NCBI RefSeq assembly: GCF_030867095.1
Contig: NC_081830.1
Span: 34,455,832-34,519,831, forward strand
DNA: 64,000 bases
Direction of reading: 5' to 3'
DNA from: Alligator mississippiensis
Lineage: Eukaryota; Chordata; Crocodylia; Alligatoridae
Of this stretch, positions 43,165-54,397 are shown in pieces. The position numbers and the translations under genes were made by a program. The notes below the pieces were generated by a model, which was given only the letters and a program-made list of their open reading frames with translations, had not been told where the DNA came from and ran no database searches. Position 1 is the stretch's first letter; each line of letters begins with the position of its first letter.

Positions 43165-44197
43165 TCAGATGGGTCAGTATCGACCTGGAAGGATGTGGGT
43201 AATGGGGTCCCGCAGGGCTCAGTCCTTGGACCTGTACTCTTCAATGTCTTCATCAGTTACTTGGATGTGGGCGTGAAGTGTACTCTGTCCAAGTTTGCAT
43301 ATGATACTAAATTGTGGGATGAAGTGCACACTCCGGAGGGTAGGGAACGAATGCAGGCAGACCTGGACAGGTTAGAAAAGCGGGCAGTACACAATAGGAT
43401 GAGGATGCAGTACAATAAGGACAAGTGCAGTGTGCTGCACCTAGGGAACAAAAATATCTAGCACATCTACTAGCTGGGAAGTGACCCTCTCAGCAGCACA
43501 GAAGCAGAAAGGGATCTCAGAGTCATAATGGACTCCAAGATGAACATGAGTCGTCAGTGTGACAAAATCATCAACAAAGCTAACCACACTTTATCATGCA
43601 TCAGCAGATGCATGACAAATAGAACCAAGGAGGTGATACTTCCCCTCTATGCGGCATTGGTCAGACTGCAGATGGAGTACTGTGTCCAGTTTTGGGTGCC
43701 GTACTTTAAGAAGGATGTGGATAGCCTCTAGAGGGTCCAGAGGAGGACCACTCATATGGTTAAGGGTTTACAGGACAAGCCCTATGAGAAGAGACTGAGG
43801 GACCTGGACCTCTTCAGCCTCTGCAAGAGAAGCCTGAGAAGTAATCTTGTGGCTGCCTACAAATTCATTAATGAGGGTGCAGCAAGGTACTGGAGATGCT
43901 CTGTTCACCAGGGCGCCCCTTGGGATAACAAGGAACAATGGTCACAAACTGACAGGGCAGATTTAGGCTAGACATCAGGAAAAACTTCTTCATGGTGAGG
44001 GTGGCCAAAATTTGGAATGGGCTTCCAACAGAGGTGGTGCTCTCCCCTATCTTGGGGGTCTTTAAGAGAAGGCTGGAGAGGCATCTGGCTGGGGTCATCT
44101 GGCCCCAGCACTCTTTTCTGCCCAGGCAGGGGGTCAGACTTGATGATCTGTTGAGGTCCCTTCTGACCCTAGCATCTATGAATCTATGAATGTATAA
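43165..44197 (+). mobile_element. CR1 LINE, 5'-truncated, at the end of unit C
   Basis: Sense CR1 from DGSVSTWKDVGNGVPQGSVLG (motif B) through KFAYDTKLWDE (motif C with FADD changed to FAYD), DSKMNMSRQCDK and LVRLQMEYCVQFWVP to broken C-terminal frames, 3' UTR and tail TATGAATCTATGAATG. Stops at several Trp and Glu codons. Unit homology ends at its 5' junction. Confidence 0.9.
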
Positions 44198-46017
44198 ATC
44201 TATAATCTAGTTCAGCATCATTGAAGCCAGTGAGGCTGAACCCAGCATGATTTTGGCTGCTTACGTTAAATGCCTAGAGATGGAAAGCACTTAGGGATTT
44301 CTCAGTGGTGGCTAAAACTAAAACCAAAAATGATGTTAAGTCATAGCAGCTAAATGAGACCTTGCAGGATTGACCAAATATGAGGAACAAAACTGTTTTG
44401 ACCAGATGGTCAGCTGGTGTAAATTGCCATTCTCCTAATGAAGATAATGGACCTCTGCTGATTTCTCACTAGCTGAGGTTCTGTTCCTATTATGTCTTGC
44501 ACAACTAACTGATGATTTCATACTGAAATATTCCCAACACACTTATACAAACAGTCCTGAAGTAGCAATGGTGCAATGATGTCAAAGACACTAGAGCGGC
44601 AATTATCTATAACTACTTACTTTTTTGTCTCTGCTGAAGAACTGCCTAATCCCAAAGGACACGAAGTGAAATCCAGTCAGTTCTATGTGGGGTGGGGGGA
44701 AGGACCCATTTCATCTATAGAGTAACACCGCTTCAGGCCATGACATTACTCCATGAGTGGGTTTGGCCCTTTGTATTTGTAGCAGAGCCATCATAATGCC
44801 TATGCTGTGTGTGGCTCAGTGAATAAATACAGAATTTGTTTCAAGTCTTGGTCATAGTGGTTAAAATCTGTTCCTTATATTGCTAGTGATTGTTTACTCC
44901 CTCATGTACACAAACTGGTAAATAGTGACTCAAATAACCCTACTGAGGTCAATAAAAGTCATCACAAAGATAATCATTTACCAATAAGAGAAGGAGGTGC
45001 ACAGTCTGGGCATTATTTATCGCTTCAGTGACTATCAACTTGAAGGCCCAGTTCTGCATCCTATTTTCACACTGATGTTCCCCTTAGGTAAACGAGACCC
45101 CTCATGGTCTGCAGGACTGTTCCATGTGACAGGGCAACATTAGGATCCTGTGTCCAGTAGCACAACCCAGTTCATGGTTATGGATTTGGCTGGAAAGTAG
45201 AAGGTAGCATCTTTTAACCTTCTTTGTTGGATCCAAGTTTCCTGTTCCTTGGGGAAGTGTGCAGTCTGGGTCAGTGCTGAAAAAACAGAAACCTTCATTG
45301 AAATTGCTGAAGTTACCCAAGACTTATACCACTGAAAATAAGACTAGGGTCTATTACTCCCTAGTTCCTATTGTTTTTATATTAAATTTGGACCAGACTT
45401 TGACCTAATAATGGCACCAACCCAAACTTTATATACTTTAACTGTCACCTACACTAAGAGGTGTCTACATTCATGTCTACTCTGCAGCAGCAGTGTGCTC
45501 TGTCAAAGATGACCACAGTCCTAGCTGTCTCCTGCTCTCATGCCACTGCCACTATTCTGTGCCCCTACTGCTCCTTCCGCTTCCTCTTTTTTTCCTGAAG
45601 CCTTCTGGGACTTGTAGCATGGGCGACTGGTGTTACCTTAGTTGGGGGCAGGGGCATGTGCCCACCCAGCAACCAGTCAGCGACTGGGAGGGGGCAGGTC
45701 TGGGAGGTGTAGTTCACTTAAAAATATTAGTACATTACTCCAGTACCTGGGTTGTGCAGTAATGCTAGGCTCTGTATAGACAAGCCTGTTGCATTTGCCA
45801 CAGAGCCAGAAATGTGGGGACCCACCTCCAGAAAACTATGTTGCCCCCTAGTAGCAGCCTTAACCCTACTCTACTCACCCACTGTGGCCTTTCAGGGTCC
45901 CACGTTAGTGTCTTGCCTGCCACATCTTGAAGTTAAAGTAAAATGGGGAGGCTGTCCTCAGAGGCCAGTGAGCTCTGGCCTTTGCCTCAGCCCTGGTTTT
46001 GCCCTCTCAAGGTGCCT
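44198..46017. other. Intergenic, no gene
   Basis: Unique-looking sequence with no conserved ORF, RNA gene or clear repeat. Not homologous to the downstream flanks of units A or B. Confidence 0.5.
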
Positions 46018-46353
46018 GTAGATTTGCGGGGATTCTGCTCAGATGCATTGTAATTATAATGCATTGGAGCAGACTCAATTAATCGAGTCTGATGGAGCGT
46101 GCTAATTACTGTGCACCAGCAGCCACTGCATCTTGTGTATTCAGTGTTCCCACACTTCAAAATGGCATGAACGAATGGTTGTTGAACGAGCTTTAGTTAA
46201 AGCATCCCCATCACCATTTTGAAGTGTGGGCCACTAAATACATGAGACACTGTGGGCACTTTAATTAGAGTGGTTCTCAGAGTGACTCTCTGAGAGCCAC
46301 TCTAATTAAAATGCCCCCGCTCTCACCCCGGAGCACATGTAAAGATGCCCTCA
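46018..46353 (-). mobile_element. MITE copy 1, about 340 bp
   Basis: Reverse-orientation copy of the element at 49929-50272. Shared landmarks include CTGTAATTA.A near one end, GCAGACT.GATTAATC.AGTCTG, a GTTCATTGAAC-like core, CTTTAATTAGAG and the terminus GCACATGTAAAGATGCCCT. Ends are diverged and the duplication is not clear. Confidence 0.68.
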
Positions 46354-47079
46354 GTCTCTGAGCCTACTTGCATAGTCTTTTTAGCTGCAGGCTCTGATCC
46401 CCAGTTTTCAGTCTTGTCCTCCAAAAACAGTGGCAGTGCCTCTCCAGGTGCTCTCTGCAGCCTCCAAACCTCCCTTCACAGCCACTTCTTGTTCTCCACT
46501 TTCAAAGTTAAACACAGGTACAAGCAAAGTACTTTAAAACTAAAATTCACTCCTAGCCTGGGTCTGTGTCACACCATCATGATAAAGAATAAATGTATAA
46601 CAAAAAAAATTTAACTTCACTGCTTGATGTTGTTAAGCTTCCTTCAGCCCCCTGTGGTCTGGTTCCCCTTCTCCAGGGCAGATCAGACTCAGACAGACCT
46701 CAGTGATGAACCTGGACTAATGAAGCCTGTAGCCAAGCTCCCTGGGTCACCTAACCCACCAGTTCTCTTTCAGGCCTGTCAATCACAGCCCTGATGTGCT
46801 TTCTATATTTGGGGTGAGTAGTCATTTTTCTTAAAGGATCTCCTAACAGTTCTTCCAGGGTCCTGGGACCAGCTGGTTGCTTCCTGGCTCTTCAGTAGTG
46901 GGATAGGGGTCCCATTACACAATGACATTGATAAAGGCTTCCATGTCCTTGAGCAGCTGTGTGGTTCTACAAGCATCTAAACCTGTTAGACATTTTTGTC
47001 AGCGTGGGGGTGGAGGTTTTTTGGGGGGGGGAGGGAGAATTTCCTTCAAATTCAAATGAAAATCAAATAGAAAACAAGC

Positions 47080-47080
<1 letters not shown>
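46354..47080. other. Intergenic, no gene
   Basis: No recognised feature apart from a G-rich stretch at about 47015-47037 just before the microsatellite. Confidence 0.5.

Positions 47081-47143
<63 letters not shown>
47081..47143. repeat. (TAGA)n microsatellite
   Basis: Nearly 16 uninterrupted tetranucleotide units, ending within a few bases of the truncated 5' end of a CR1. Confidence 0.97.
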
Positions 47144-47144
47144 T

Positions 47145-47637
47145 GATGTTTAAAGGACGCGGATAACCTGGAGAGGGTCCAGAGAAGGGCAACTCGTATG
47201 GTTAAGGGCCTGCAGACCAAGCCCTACGAGGAGAGACTAGAGAAACTTGAACTTTTCAGCCTCCGCAAGAGAAGGTTGAGAGGCGACCTTGTGGCTGCCT
47301 ATAAGTTCATTGCGGGGGCACAGAAGGGAATTGGTGAGTATTTATTCACCAAGGTGCCCCTGGGGGTTACAAGAAATAATGGCCACAAGCTAGCAGAGAG
47401 CAGATTTAGATTGGACATTAGGAAGAACTTCTTCACAGTTCGAGTGGCCAAGGTCTGGAACAGGCTCTCAAGGGAGGTGGTGCTCTCCCCTACCCTGGGG
47501 GTCTTCAAGAGGAGGTTAGATAAGCATCTAGCTGGGGTCATCTAGACCCAACACTCTTTCCTGGCTATGCAGGGGGTCGGACTCAATGATCTATTGAGGT
47601 CCCTTCCAACCCTTACATCTATGAATCTATGAATCTA
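47145..47637 (+). mobile_element. CR1 LINE, 3' fragment
   Basis: Sense CR1 starting at KDADNLERVQRRATRMVKGL with an open frame to the natural C-terminus HLAGVI (stop 47543-47545), then 3' UTR and tail TATGAATCTATGAATC. Very close to the inner CR1 at 27483-28806, and one of the younger copies. Confidence 0.92.
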
Positions 47638-47885
47638 TGTAGATGTGCTCAGTATGTCTGATAGAATACCACACACGATCTGATCCCTAATGAAGGAGTC
47701 ATAATTGTGCAAAGTCAAAATTTTGTGCTAATAGTTCTAACTGAATCACATACAGGTCAATATTTCCTCCCCATCTGCCTAAATTCTGATGAAAACATAT
47801 GCCTCGTATGTAACATATGTCCTTACTACACAATATGCTTCTAACTTATTTATGAAGGTTTCTTCCTCCTGGCTCAGGTAGATCA

Positions 47886-48871
47886 ATGGAATGGGAAAAT
47901 TACACCACTGTGACACAGTTCATTTTCCTTGGATTCTCCCTTTATCTTTAGGCAGGAGGCATAGGTCTGCATAATGTTCTCTGTTATCTATGCCCTCACC
48001 TTAGTGGAAAATGGCCTTATTGTCCTGATCATAGTGCTGGATCCCACACTCAACACTTCAGTGTATTTCTTCCTTCAGAACTTCTCCGTCCTGTATATCT
48101 GTTATACCTCCATTACCCTGCCCAAGATGCTGGTCAACTTCAATTCTGAAGAGAGAACCATCTTATTTGCAAGGTGTGCTTACAAGATGTATTTTGCCAT
48201 CTTTCTTGGGACAACAGAATTCTGCCTCCTGGCCACCATGGCATATGACTGCTACTAAGCCATCTGTTCCCCACTGCACTATGCCCTCATCATGGACCAG
48301 AGAACTGACATCTGGATGACAGCTGCCTGGTGACTCTGTGGAATAATCATGCCAGTAGGCAATAGTGTTTGGATATTCACCTTGTCCTACTGTAGGAAAA
48401 ACAAGACCAACCACAACTTCTGTGACATTTATCTTGTGCTTAAGCTTGCCTGTAGGGACACCTCCACAATCAAGGTCTCTATTTCATTCATAGATTCATA
48501 GATTCATAGATGTTAGGGTTGGAAGGGACCTCAATAGATCATCAGTGTGTTAATCACATTCTTCTCCTTCCTCTTGGTGCTAGTATCCTATGCATGTAAC
48601 GCCTCCACAGTCCTGAAGACTTCATTGCCAGAGGGAAGGCACAAAACCTTTTCTACTTGTTTTTTCTTGTCTCACTGTTATCATTTTTTTTTTTTTGTCC
48701 TTACCGGGATTATGTATGTGAGGCCAACATCCAATCATAAAGGGGATATAGACTGATTAATGGCCTTAGTTTATACTTCCTTCATTCCCATTTAGTCCTA
48801 TGATTTATAGTCTGAGAAACAAGAAGGTGAAGGAAGCTCTAAAGAGGCTGAGTAGGAAAAAGGTTTTTTAA
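47886..48871 (+). pseudogene. Olfactory receptor pseudogene, family-10-like, split by a CR1 tail
   Basis: Begins MEWENYTTVTQFIFLGFS at 47886, then a TAG and a frameshift. It resumes at about 47974 with LTLVENGLIVLIIVLDPTLN, SVYFFLQNFSVLYICYTSIT, FLGTTEFCLLATMAYDCY (DRY changed to DCY) and a TAA at 48256-48258. Further text reads AICSPLHYALIMDQRT, AAW*LCGIIM and NFCDIYLVLKLACRDTST. A CR1 tail (48486-48543) follows, then LITFFSFLLVLVSYACN, EGRHKTFSTC and IYSLRNKKVKEAL-like text to a TAA at 48869-48871. At least four lesions plus the insertion. The TM2 and TM3 wording is closest to family 10/6 type receptors; the exact family is uncertain. Confidence 0.88.
48486..48543 (-). mobile_element. CR1 tail inserted in the OR pseudogene
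   Basis: TTCATAGATTCATAGATTC followed by GATGTTAGGGTTGGAAGG and GACCTCAATAGATCATC, the reversed CR1 3' end, only about 58 bp. It separates the loop 2 part of the OR from TM5. Confidence 0.9.
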
Positions 48872-49448
48872 AAGAAACTATATGATTGTGTTAGCAGTGT
48901 CCAGAATGCTCTAGAAATAGCTTCAGTGAAAAAAACTCCACTCTACACATGCTAGATACCAAAATAGAGGTAATTTAGCTACCTTGGTACAATGCTAGGC
49001 AAATACCAAAGAGCACTCCTGAAAGAGTAACATTATTAGCTGAATTAATATGGCCACATGACCTTATATTAGTTCTAGGGGATAGTCTGTGTAAAGAGGG
49101 CTTGGCAAGCTTTAATGCAGTGCTTTCTAGTACAGTCTGGAGGCACTTTAGATTTTCATTCAGTTTCTGGTCTGCACAGTAGGTGCAATGTACTTTAAAC
49201 CACAGAAGAAAAGACTAATACCAAAACTGAGAGAGCCTTGGCAAGTGGGGTGTTTTCTCAGCCTCAGTTCCTTTGTGAATGGACATGGAAGACTGCAAAG
49301 TGGTCTCAGGAGATCTTGCCTTGGGAAAGGGTGTTGGGAGTTTCCTGTGAAACCACCTTTCTATGAAGGAACCACTTGCATTAAATTAGCCAGATTGCTG
49401 TGCTTACTTGCATGTTATCTCCCTGACTCAACACCATCATTAGATGAA
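48872..49448. other. Intergenic, no gene
   Basis: Nothing recognisable between the OR pseudogene and the next CR1 tail. Confidence 0.5.
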
Positions 49449-49563
49449 CACCTTGCTGGGGTCGTTTGACCCCAATACTCTTTCCTGCCATGGCAGGGGG
49501 TCGGACTTGATAATCTGCTCAGGTCCCTTCTGACCCTACCAACTATGAAACTATGAAACTATC
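49449..49563 (+). mobile_element. CR1 LINE, short 3' tail
   Basis: Starts within the last RT codons (LAGVV), then GACCCCAATACTCTTTCCTG, GGTCGGACTTGATAATCTGC and tail TATGAAACTATGAAACTAT. It is the subfamily of the outer CR1 at 26834, in sense. Confidence 0.9.
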
Positions 49564-49928
49564 TCAGGAAGGTGTCTGAGCCCAGGAGATCAAACCAAAT
49601 AAAGACCATAGTATGAGGTGGGGTTGATCAAGACACAATGTCCACTTTAAAAATCAGTGTGATTGAATGTCTTCCTACTCACTTTTGTGTACTTCAGCAG
49701 TAAGCCCCTTGATTTTTACCAAGGTGAGCAACAGGAGGTCCTTTAGGATGCTGGTCTATTCCTAGATGTCCATTTTGGGTGGTCCATATGGCATTTTTGG
49801 CACTTAAATTTCCAGAGGGATTCTGTTCCTGACTGTGTAGCCCTGTGTTCATGGATAGTTACAAATGCAAGCAGACATGGCATGTGCATTAGTAGCTAGA
49901 GCTTACATGTGCACCCACCATGGACATA

Positions 49929-50272
49929 CAGGGCATTTATACATGTGCTCTGGGTGGGGTGAGGGCAGGAAGGGCCTTAATTAGAGGGGCTCCAAGAGCT
50001 GCTCTAATTAAAGTGCCCAGAACATCTTGTGTATCAGTGTCACTGCACTGAAAAATGATGGCAGGGCACTTTAACTGAAGTTCATTGAACAAAATTTATT
50101 TAAAGCATCCCAGCTTCCATTTTACAGCTTGGGGACTCTAGTACATGTGATGCTGGAGTCTGGTGGACCACAGTAATTACCACTCTCCAGCAGACTTGAT
50201 TAATCCAGTCTGCGCCAACACGCTGTAATTACAGCATGTGGAGCAGCCTCACTGCACATGTATAGGCACCTG
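49929..50272 (+). mobile_element. MITE copy 2, 344 bp, with TIRs
   Basis: Ends CAGGGCATTTATACATGTGC and GCACATGTATAGGCACCTG are imperfect inverted repeats. TA precedes the left end and TA follows the right end, suggesting a TA target duplication (Tc1/mariner-like). The interior is rich in nested inverted segments such as CTTTAATTAGAG / CTCTAATTAAAG. It has no coding capacity. It is the opposite orientation to copy 1 at 46018-46353. Confidence 0.7.
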
Positions 50273-51186
50273 TAGTGACCTTATACTCCTAAAAATGGAG
50301 TTGTGATTTATACAGGCCATAAATCTGGACCCATGGAATCAAATGGAACTTCATGAATTTACATTTCCATGGATTTATTGAAATTCCATTAACTCCAATG
50401 GAATTCCACTGATTGACAGCAGTTATGTATCTGTCCCAGGGCCTCCAGTGAAATTACTTGACAAGAACTGTAGATCAGCACCCATTGCCTCCAGTGGAGC
50501 AACAACAGTTTACAGAAGCTGAAGTTTTGCCCTTTTAATTCCATTAAGCTTTATCAATTTACACCCAGTGAAGATCAGGCCTACTGAGTTCAACAGAGTT
50601 CACAATATAAATGTGCTGTATACTAACTTTAATACATTACTGCACACACCAAGGAAGAAAAGAAAAAAACCCACCATTTTGTTTTTCGGTCTTCTGAATA
50701 GACTTGTGACTTGGGGATAAAGTCCCAATGGTCACAGCAACTTGAGATACTTGAAAAACAAAACACTTCATTATTTATCATCAAGATAATTTGCCATCTG
50801 TGAGGGAAGAAAAAAGTAAGAAAAAGAAAAACAGTTTCAGTCTTTACTCTGGAGAAAGATTAGAAATACAGTGAGTGTGATTAGACACCCAGAGACTTTT
50901 CTCTCTCTATATAAAAGCTGTTCAGATTGCCACATAGTTAGTTTGGTTCTTTAAAAGGTTGGCAAGAAACAACAACTTAACAAGGTAAGTGGAATTATTT
51001 TTAAAGCAAGGGAAAATACTTAGAATCTCAGTGGGGAAAATGCATATTATAACTAAACCTTCAATGTTTGTAAGAAGAGACAACTGACAGACTATAGCTG
51101 ACTGATTATAATAATGGACCAACTTGTGTAGTACTGAAGATGAGACAAGCAGAAAAAATCACATGGGAGAAAAATAATATATTCTA

Positions 51187-51187
51187 C

Positions 51188-51245
<58 letters not shown>
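51187..51245. repeat. (CTAT)n microsatellite
   Basis: About 14 to 15 uninterrupted tetranucleotide units; same motif class (reverse complement) as 47081-47143. Confidence 0.96.
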
Positions 51246-53417
51246 ATAACCAGCATTAATATCTAATATCTAGCTACCTACATGTCCTTAGTGCTACTGA
51301 AAGCATTGTTCTAACCTATCAAAACCAACAATGTATCCATCCCTATGCCTTTATTCAACTAGCTCAACCATCCATTTCTTCATCTATATCCTTTTAACAA
51401 AAAGGAAATATAAATTCTGCAAAACATTATCTTCATTGAAGCTAGCATAGGTGAAGGTATTCAAACATCTGGAGGCTGATTCATGTTTGAACCACAGAGG
51501 AGCAGTCAATGTAACATGTTGCTACAAATAACATTGTTCTTCCATGCAAAACACACGTGCATGCACACGCACACATATGCAACAGATATAAGCAGTTAGA
51601 CTGTACATTCATATGTGTGTATGTAACCTATAGACAATTCAATGGCAAATAGGAAACTCAAAGGATGTGAGCATGCCTACAAAAGCCAATAGAACTGTTC
51701 AAGTCCTTAAAGTTAGCTATATGCTGAAGTGCCTATTGTAGGGGCAGAAGAAGTAGTGGGAGAAGGTATGATAGAGAAAGTTGATGCAACACTACTATGA
51801 GAAATGAGAGACTAGAAAGAAGGAAGATAATTCTCAAGAAATATTTACTATTTCCACTATCTCCCAGCTTTATCTGATGGCAATTCTGGTGGAATTCATT
51901 CTCTCTGTACATGGACACAAATCCAATACATTGCAGAACAGTATAAGCTTTCTGGCCATCAGAGGGATGAGTGACTAGAATAATTTTCCAAGAGGAATAG
52001 AGAGGGGAAAAAAAACCAAATTACTTTTATGATGGAGCCCAATCAGTTTATAAAAGGGATTGTATCATCTGTCTAGACACAATGATCTGGGAGATCCTTT
52101 CTAGTTCTGTGTTATTAGATGACACCATGGAAGATTTATGCTCTTATGTTCTTATGTAACTTCACAGATTTAATACAGGAAGAATTGTATGACAGTCTCT
52201 CATCTGTGTTGTGTGGGATGTTAGCTTTGGCCTTTGATGTTTAGGTTAAAATCTGTGAATATTTGGCCAAGTTATTTTGCTAAGTTGTTAACTAAACAGC
52301 CATCACAAAGCTCTAACCTCCTGACATAGAGTGATGTTTACTTCTTCAATGCCAGTAACCAAAGAAATAAGTACCCAAAATATCTACAGCCATCAAGTGA
52401 AAGAATGTGTGTTTTACACTTCATGGGATGTAGCGCTTCAACTTGATTTCACTAGTAAATGTGATAGAGTAGATAGTGTGATAGGCTGAATTCAGAAGAT
52501 CTGGAGCAAGACTATACTGTCATTTCTACCATGTGAATCTAAATGACTTTTATTGACTTTAATTGAATGACTCTTAATTAATACCATGCAAGTAAAACTA
52601 TAATCTGATTACAATTACTGTGAGTCTTCAAGCAAGTCATTTAATCTTTCTCAGACACATTACATCAGGTGCCTTAATTCTGTCTGCCTGTCTGTCTGTC
52701 TAGTCCTAAAAGTGTGACTGCATGAATGACATCAGGGTACAAGGGTTTTGATTTCTGCCTACGGTGTAAATTTGATTCAATAACGTTTTCACGCCCAACC
52801 CCAGGTGGGGTTATAGCCTTTTTCCTTCTTTTGTTTTTAATGTTTGTATACTAAAGGTCCAAAAAATATATATTTATCTATATATCTACAGATGTAGATA
52901 TATATAGATTGAACTATGTCTATGTCTATTTCTCTCTTTCTTGATAAAGTAATGGCCATCATAGCCCTTGTAAAATAAGCTGTAAAATCTGGATGGAAAA
53001 TGGTTATTTAATTTTCATAGCCATTTTCAGAAGTTCAAATGAAGTCTCTCTATATAAAGAGGCAGAATGGTTTTGTTTGTGCAGCAGTTAAGTATGAAAT
53101 CTAGGATCAAGTCTTCAGTTTTCCTGTATCACATTGGGCAACTTACTTGAAACACGTGATGAGATACTTAATTAACTTAGTCTTCTCTGATATCATCAGC
53201 TGAAATCTTGACGTCTCATTTTTACATCTTCAAAAATGCTATCACCTCTTTTATTTCACATTTCTCTGTCTTTCCCACTTAGATTTTAAGACAATTCATG
53301 CTGTTTCTTTCTAGATGTTTATACAGCGCCTGGCACGATGGAGCCTTGATCATGAGAAATTAGGGATGTGCTGAAAACCAGAAATAAACCCAAGGCATCC
53401 ATGGTGAGATGTTGCAT

Positions 53418-53434
53418 ATTTTATGCCCCTGCAG
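53418..53434 (+). promoter_or_regulatory. Possible splice acceptor of OR coding exon
   Basis: TTTTATGCCCCTGCAG with the AG at 53433-53434, 18 nt before the ATG, mirrors the spacing at the OR14-like genes. The pyrimidine tract is weaker. Confidence 0.5.
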
Positions 53435-53452
53435 GTAAAACAGTGAGAAGAT

Positions 53453-54397
53453 ATGATACAGGGGAATGATTCTGTTATAATGGAATTCATGCTCCTGGGG
53501 ATCTCCGAAAAGCCTGAGCTACAGTCTCCACTCTTCTTCATCTTCCTGATTGTCTTCATCCTCATCCTGATGGTGAACATTCTGGTTATCATCACCACAG
53601 CATGTGACCCTGTGCTTAGCACCCCTATGTACTTTTTCCTCAGGAACTTGGCTTTCATGGAGATCTGCTATACCTCTGTCACCATCCCCAAAATGCTGAT
53701 TAACCTTATATTGAAGAAGAAGACCATCTCTTTTGTTGGCTGTGGTGTCCAGTTCTACTTTTTCCTCTTCCTGGGTACTGCATTGTGTTATATTCTGGCT
53801 GTTATGGCTTATGATCGTTATGTTGCCATCTGCAACCCGCTTCAGTATGCAGCCTTCATGAGTAGGAAGGTTTGTATCCTGCTGGTATCAGGATGTTGGG
53901 TTATTGGCATATCTGTGTCCCTTAGACAAGTAGCCCTGGTATTCAGCATGCCCTTTTGTGGCTCCAAGATTATCAACCACTTCTTTTGTGATGCGCCACC
54001 TCTGTTCAGGCTTCTTTGCTCAGACATCTCTATGAATAAGGTGGAAATAGTTTTGACAAGCATCTTGATCATCATCATCCCTTTTTTACTCATCTTTTTC
54101 TCATACATTCGCATAATCACCACTATACTCAGGATCCAATCAGTAGATGGGAGGAGCAAGGCCATCAACACTTGTTCCTCACACCTCATTTCTGTTTCCC
54201 TGTTCTATGGCAGTGCCATATTTGTATACCTGAGACCCAATTCTAGTAACACACCAGGTGCAAATAAACTGCTCTCTCTCTTCTACACAGTGACCCCTGC
54301 CATTTTAAACCCAATCATTTATAGCCTGAGGAACCACCAGGTAAAAGGGGCTTTAAGAAAACTATTAGGTGGAAAGATAGCTCCTCAAAACACCTGA
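53453..54397 (+). CDS. Olfactory receptor, class II, family-10-like (intact, 314 aa)
   Basis: Odorant GPCR of the olfactory neuron membrane, expected to couple to Golf; ligand unknown. It starts MIQGNDSVIMEFMLLGISEK (glycosylation site at N5). Motifs: VN at 41-42 in TM1 (GN in most ORs), TPMYFFLRN 57-65, C97 and C179 for the loop disulfide, MAYDRYVAIC 118-127, SY 217-218, KAINTCSSH 236-244 (KAFSTC in most), PAILNPIIYSL 282-292 and a tail GALRKLLGGK. Length is normal and no lesion is visible. MEICYTSVTIPKML and the long TM5 with many Ile residues separate it from the OR14-like set and are nearest to family 10 type receptors; the exact family needs a tree. It is isolated, 5 kb from an OR pseudogene of similar type. 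Confidence 0.93.
   Translation: MIQGNDSVIMEFMLLGISEKPELQSPLFFIFLIVFILILMVNILVIITTACDPVLSTPMYFFLRNLAFMEICYTSVTIPKMLINLILKKKTISFVGCGVQFYFFLFLGTALCYILAVMAYDRYVAICNPLQYAAFMSRKVCILLVSGCWVIGISVSLRQVALVFSMPFCGSKIINHFFCDAPPLFRLLCSDISMNKVEIVLTSILIIIIPFLLIFFSYIRIITTILRIQSVDGRSKAINTCSSHLISVSLFYGSAIFVYLRPNSSNTPGANKLLSLFYTVTPAILNPIIYSLRNHQVKGALRKLLGGKIAPQNT

Larger units (their letters stand above)
50273..53434. other. Intergenic with simple repeats, no gene
   Basis: AT-rich. Contains the (CTAT)n array at 51187-51245, a short (TGTC)n run at about 52682-52702 and an ATATAT-rich palindromic stretch at about 52867-52915. No coding motif seen upstream of the OR at 53453. Confidence 0.5.

Noticed and set aside
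47081..47143. CRISPR-like regular repeats
   Set aside because: Plain tetranucleotide microsatellite in a vertebrate genome, with no spacers.
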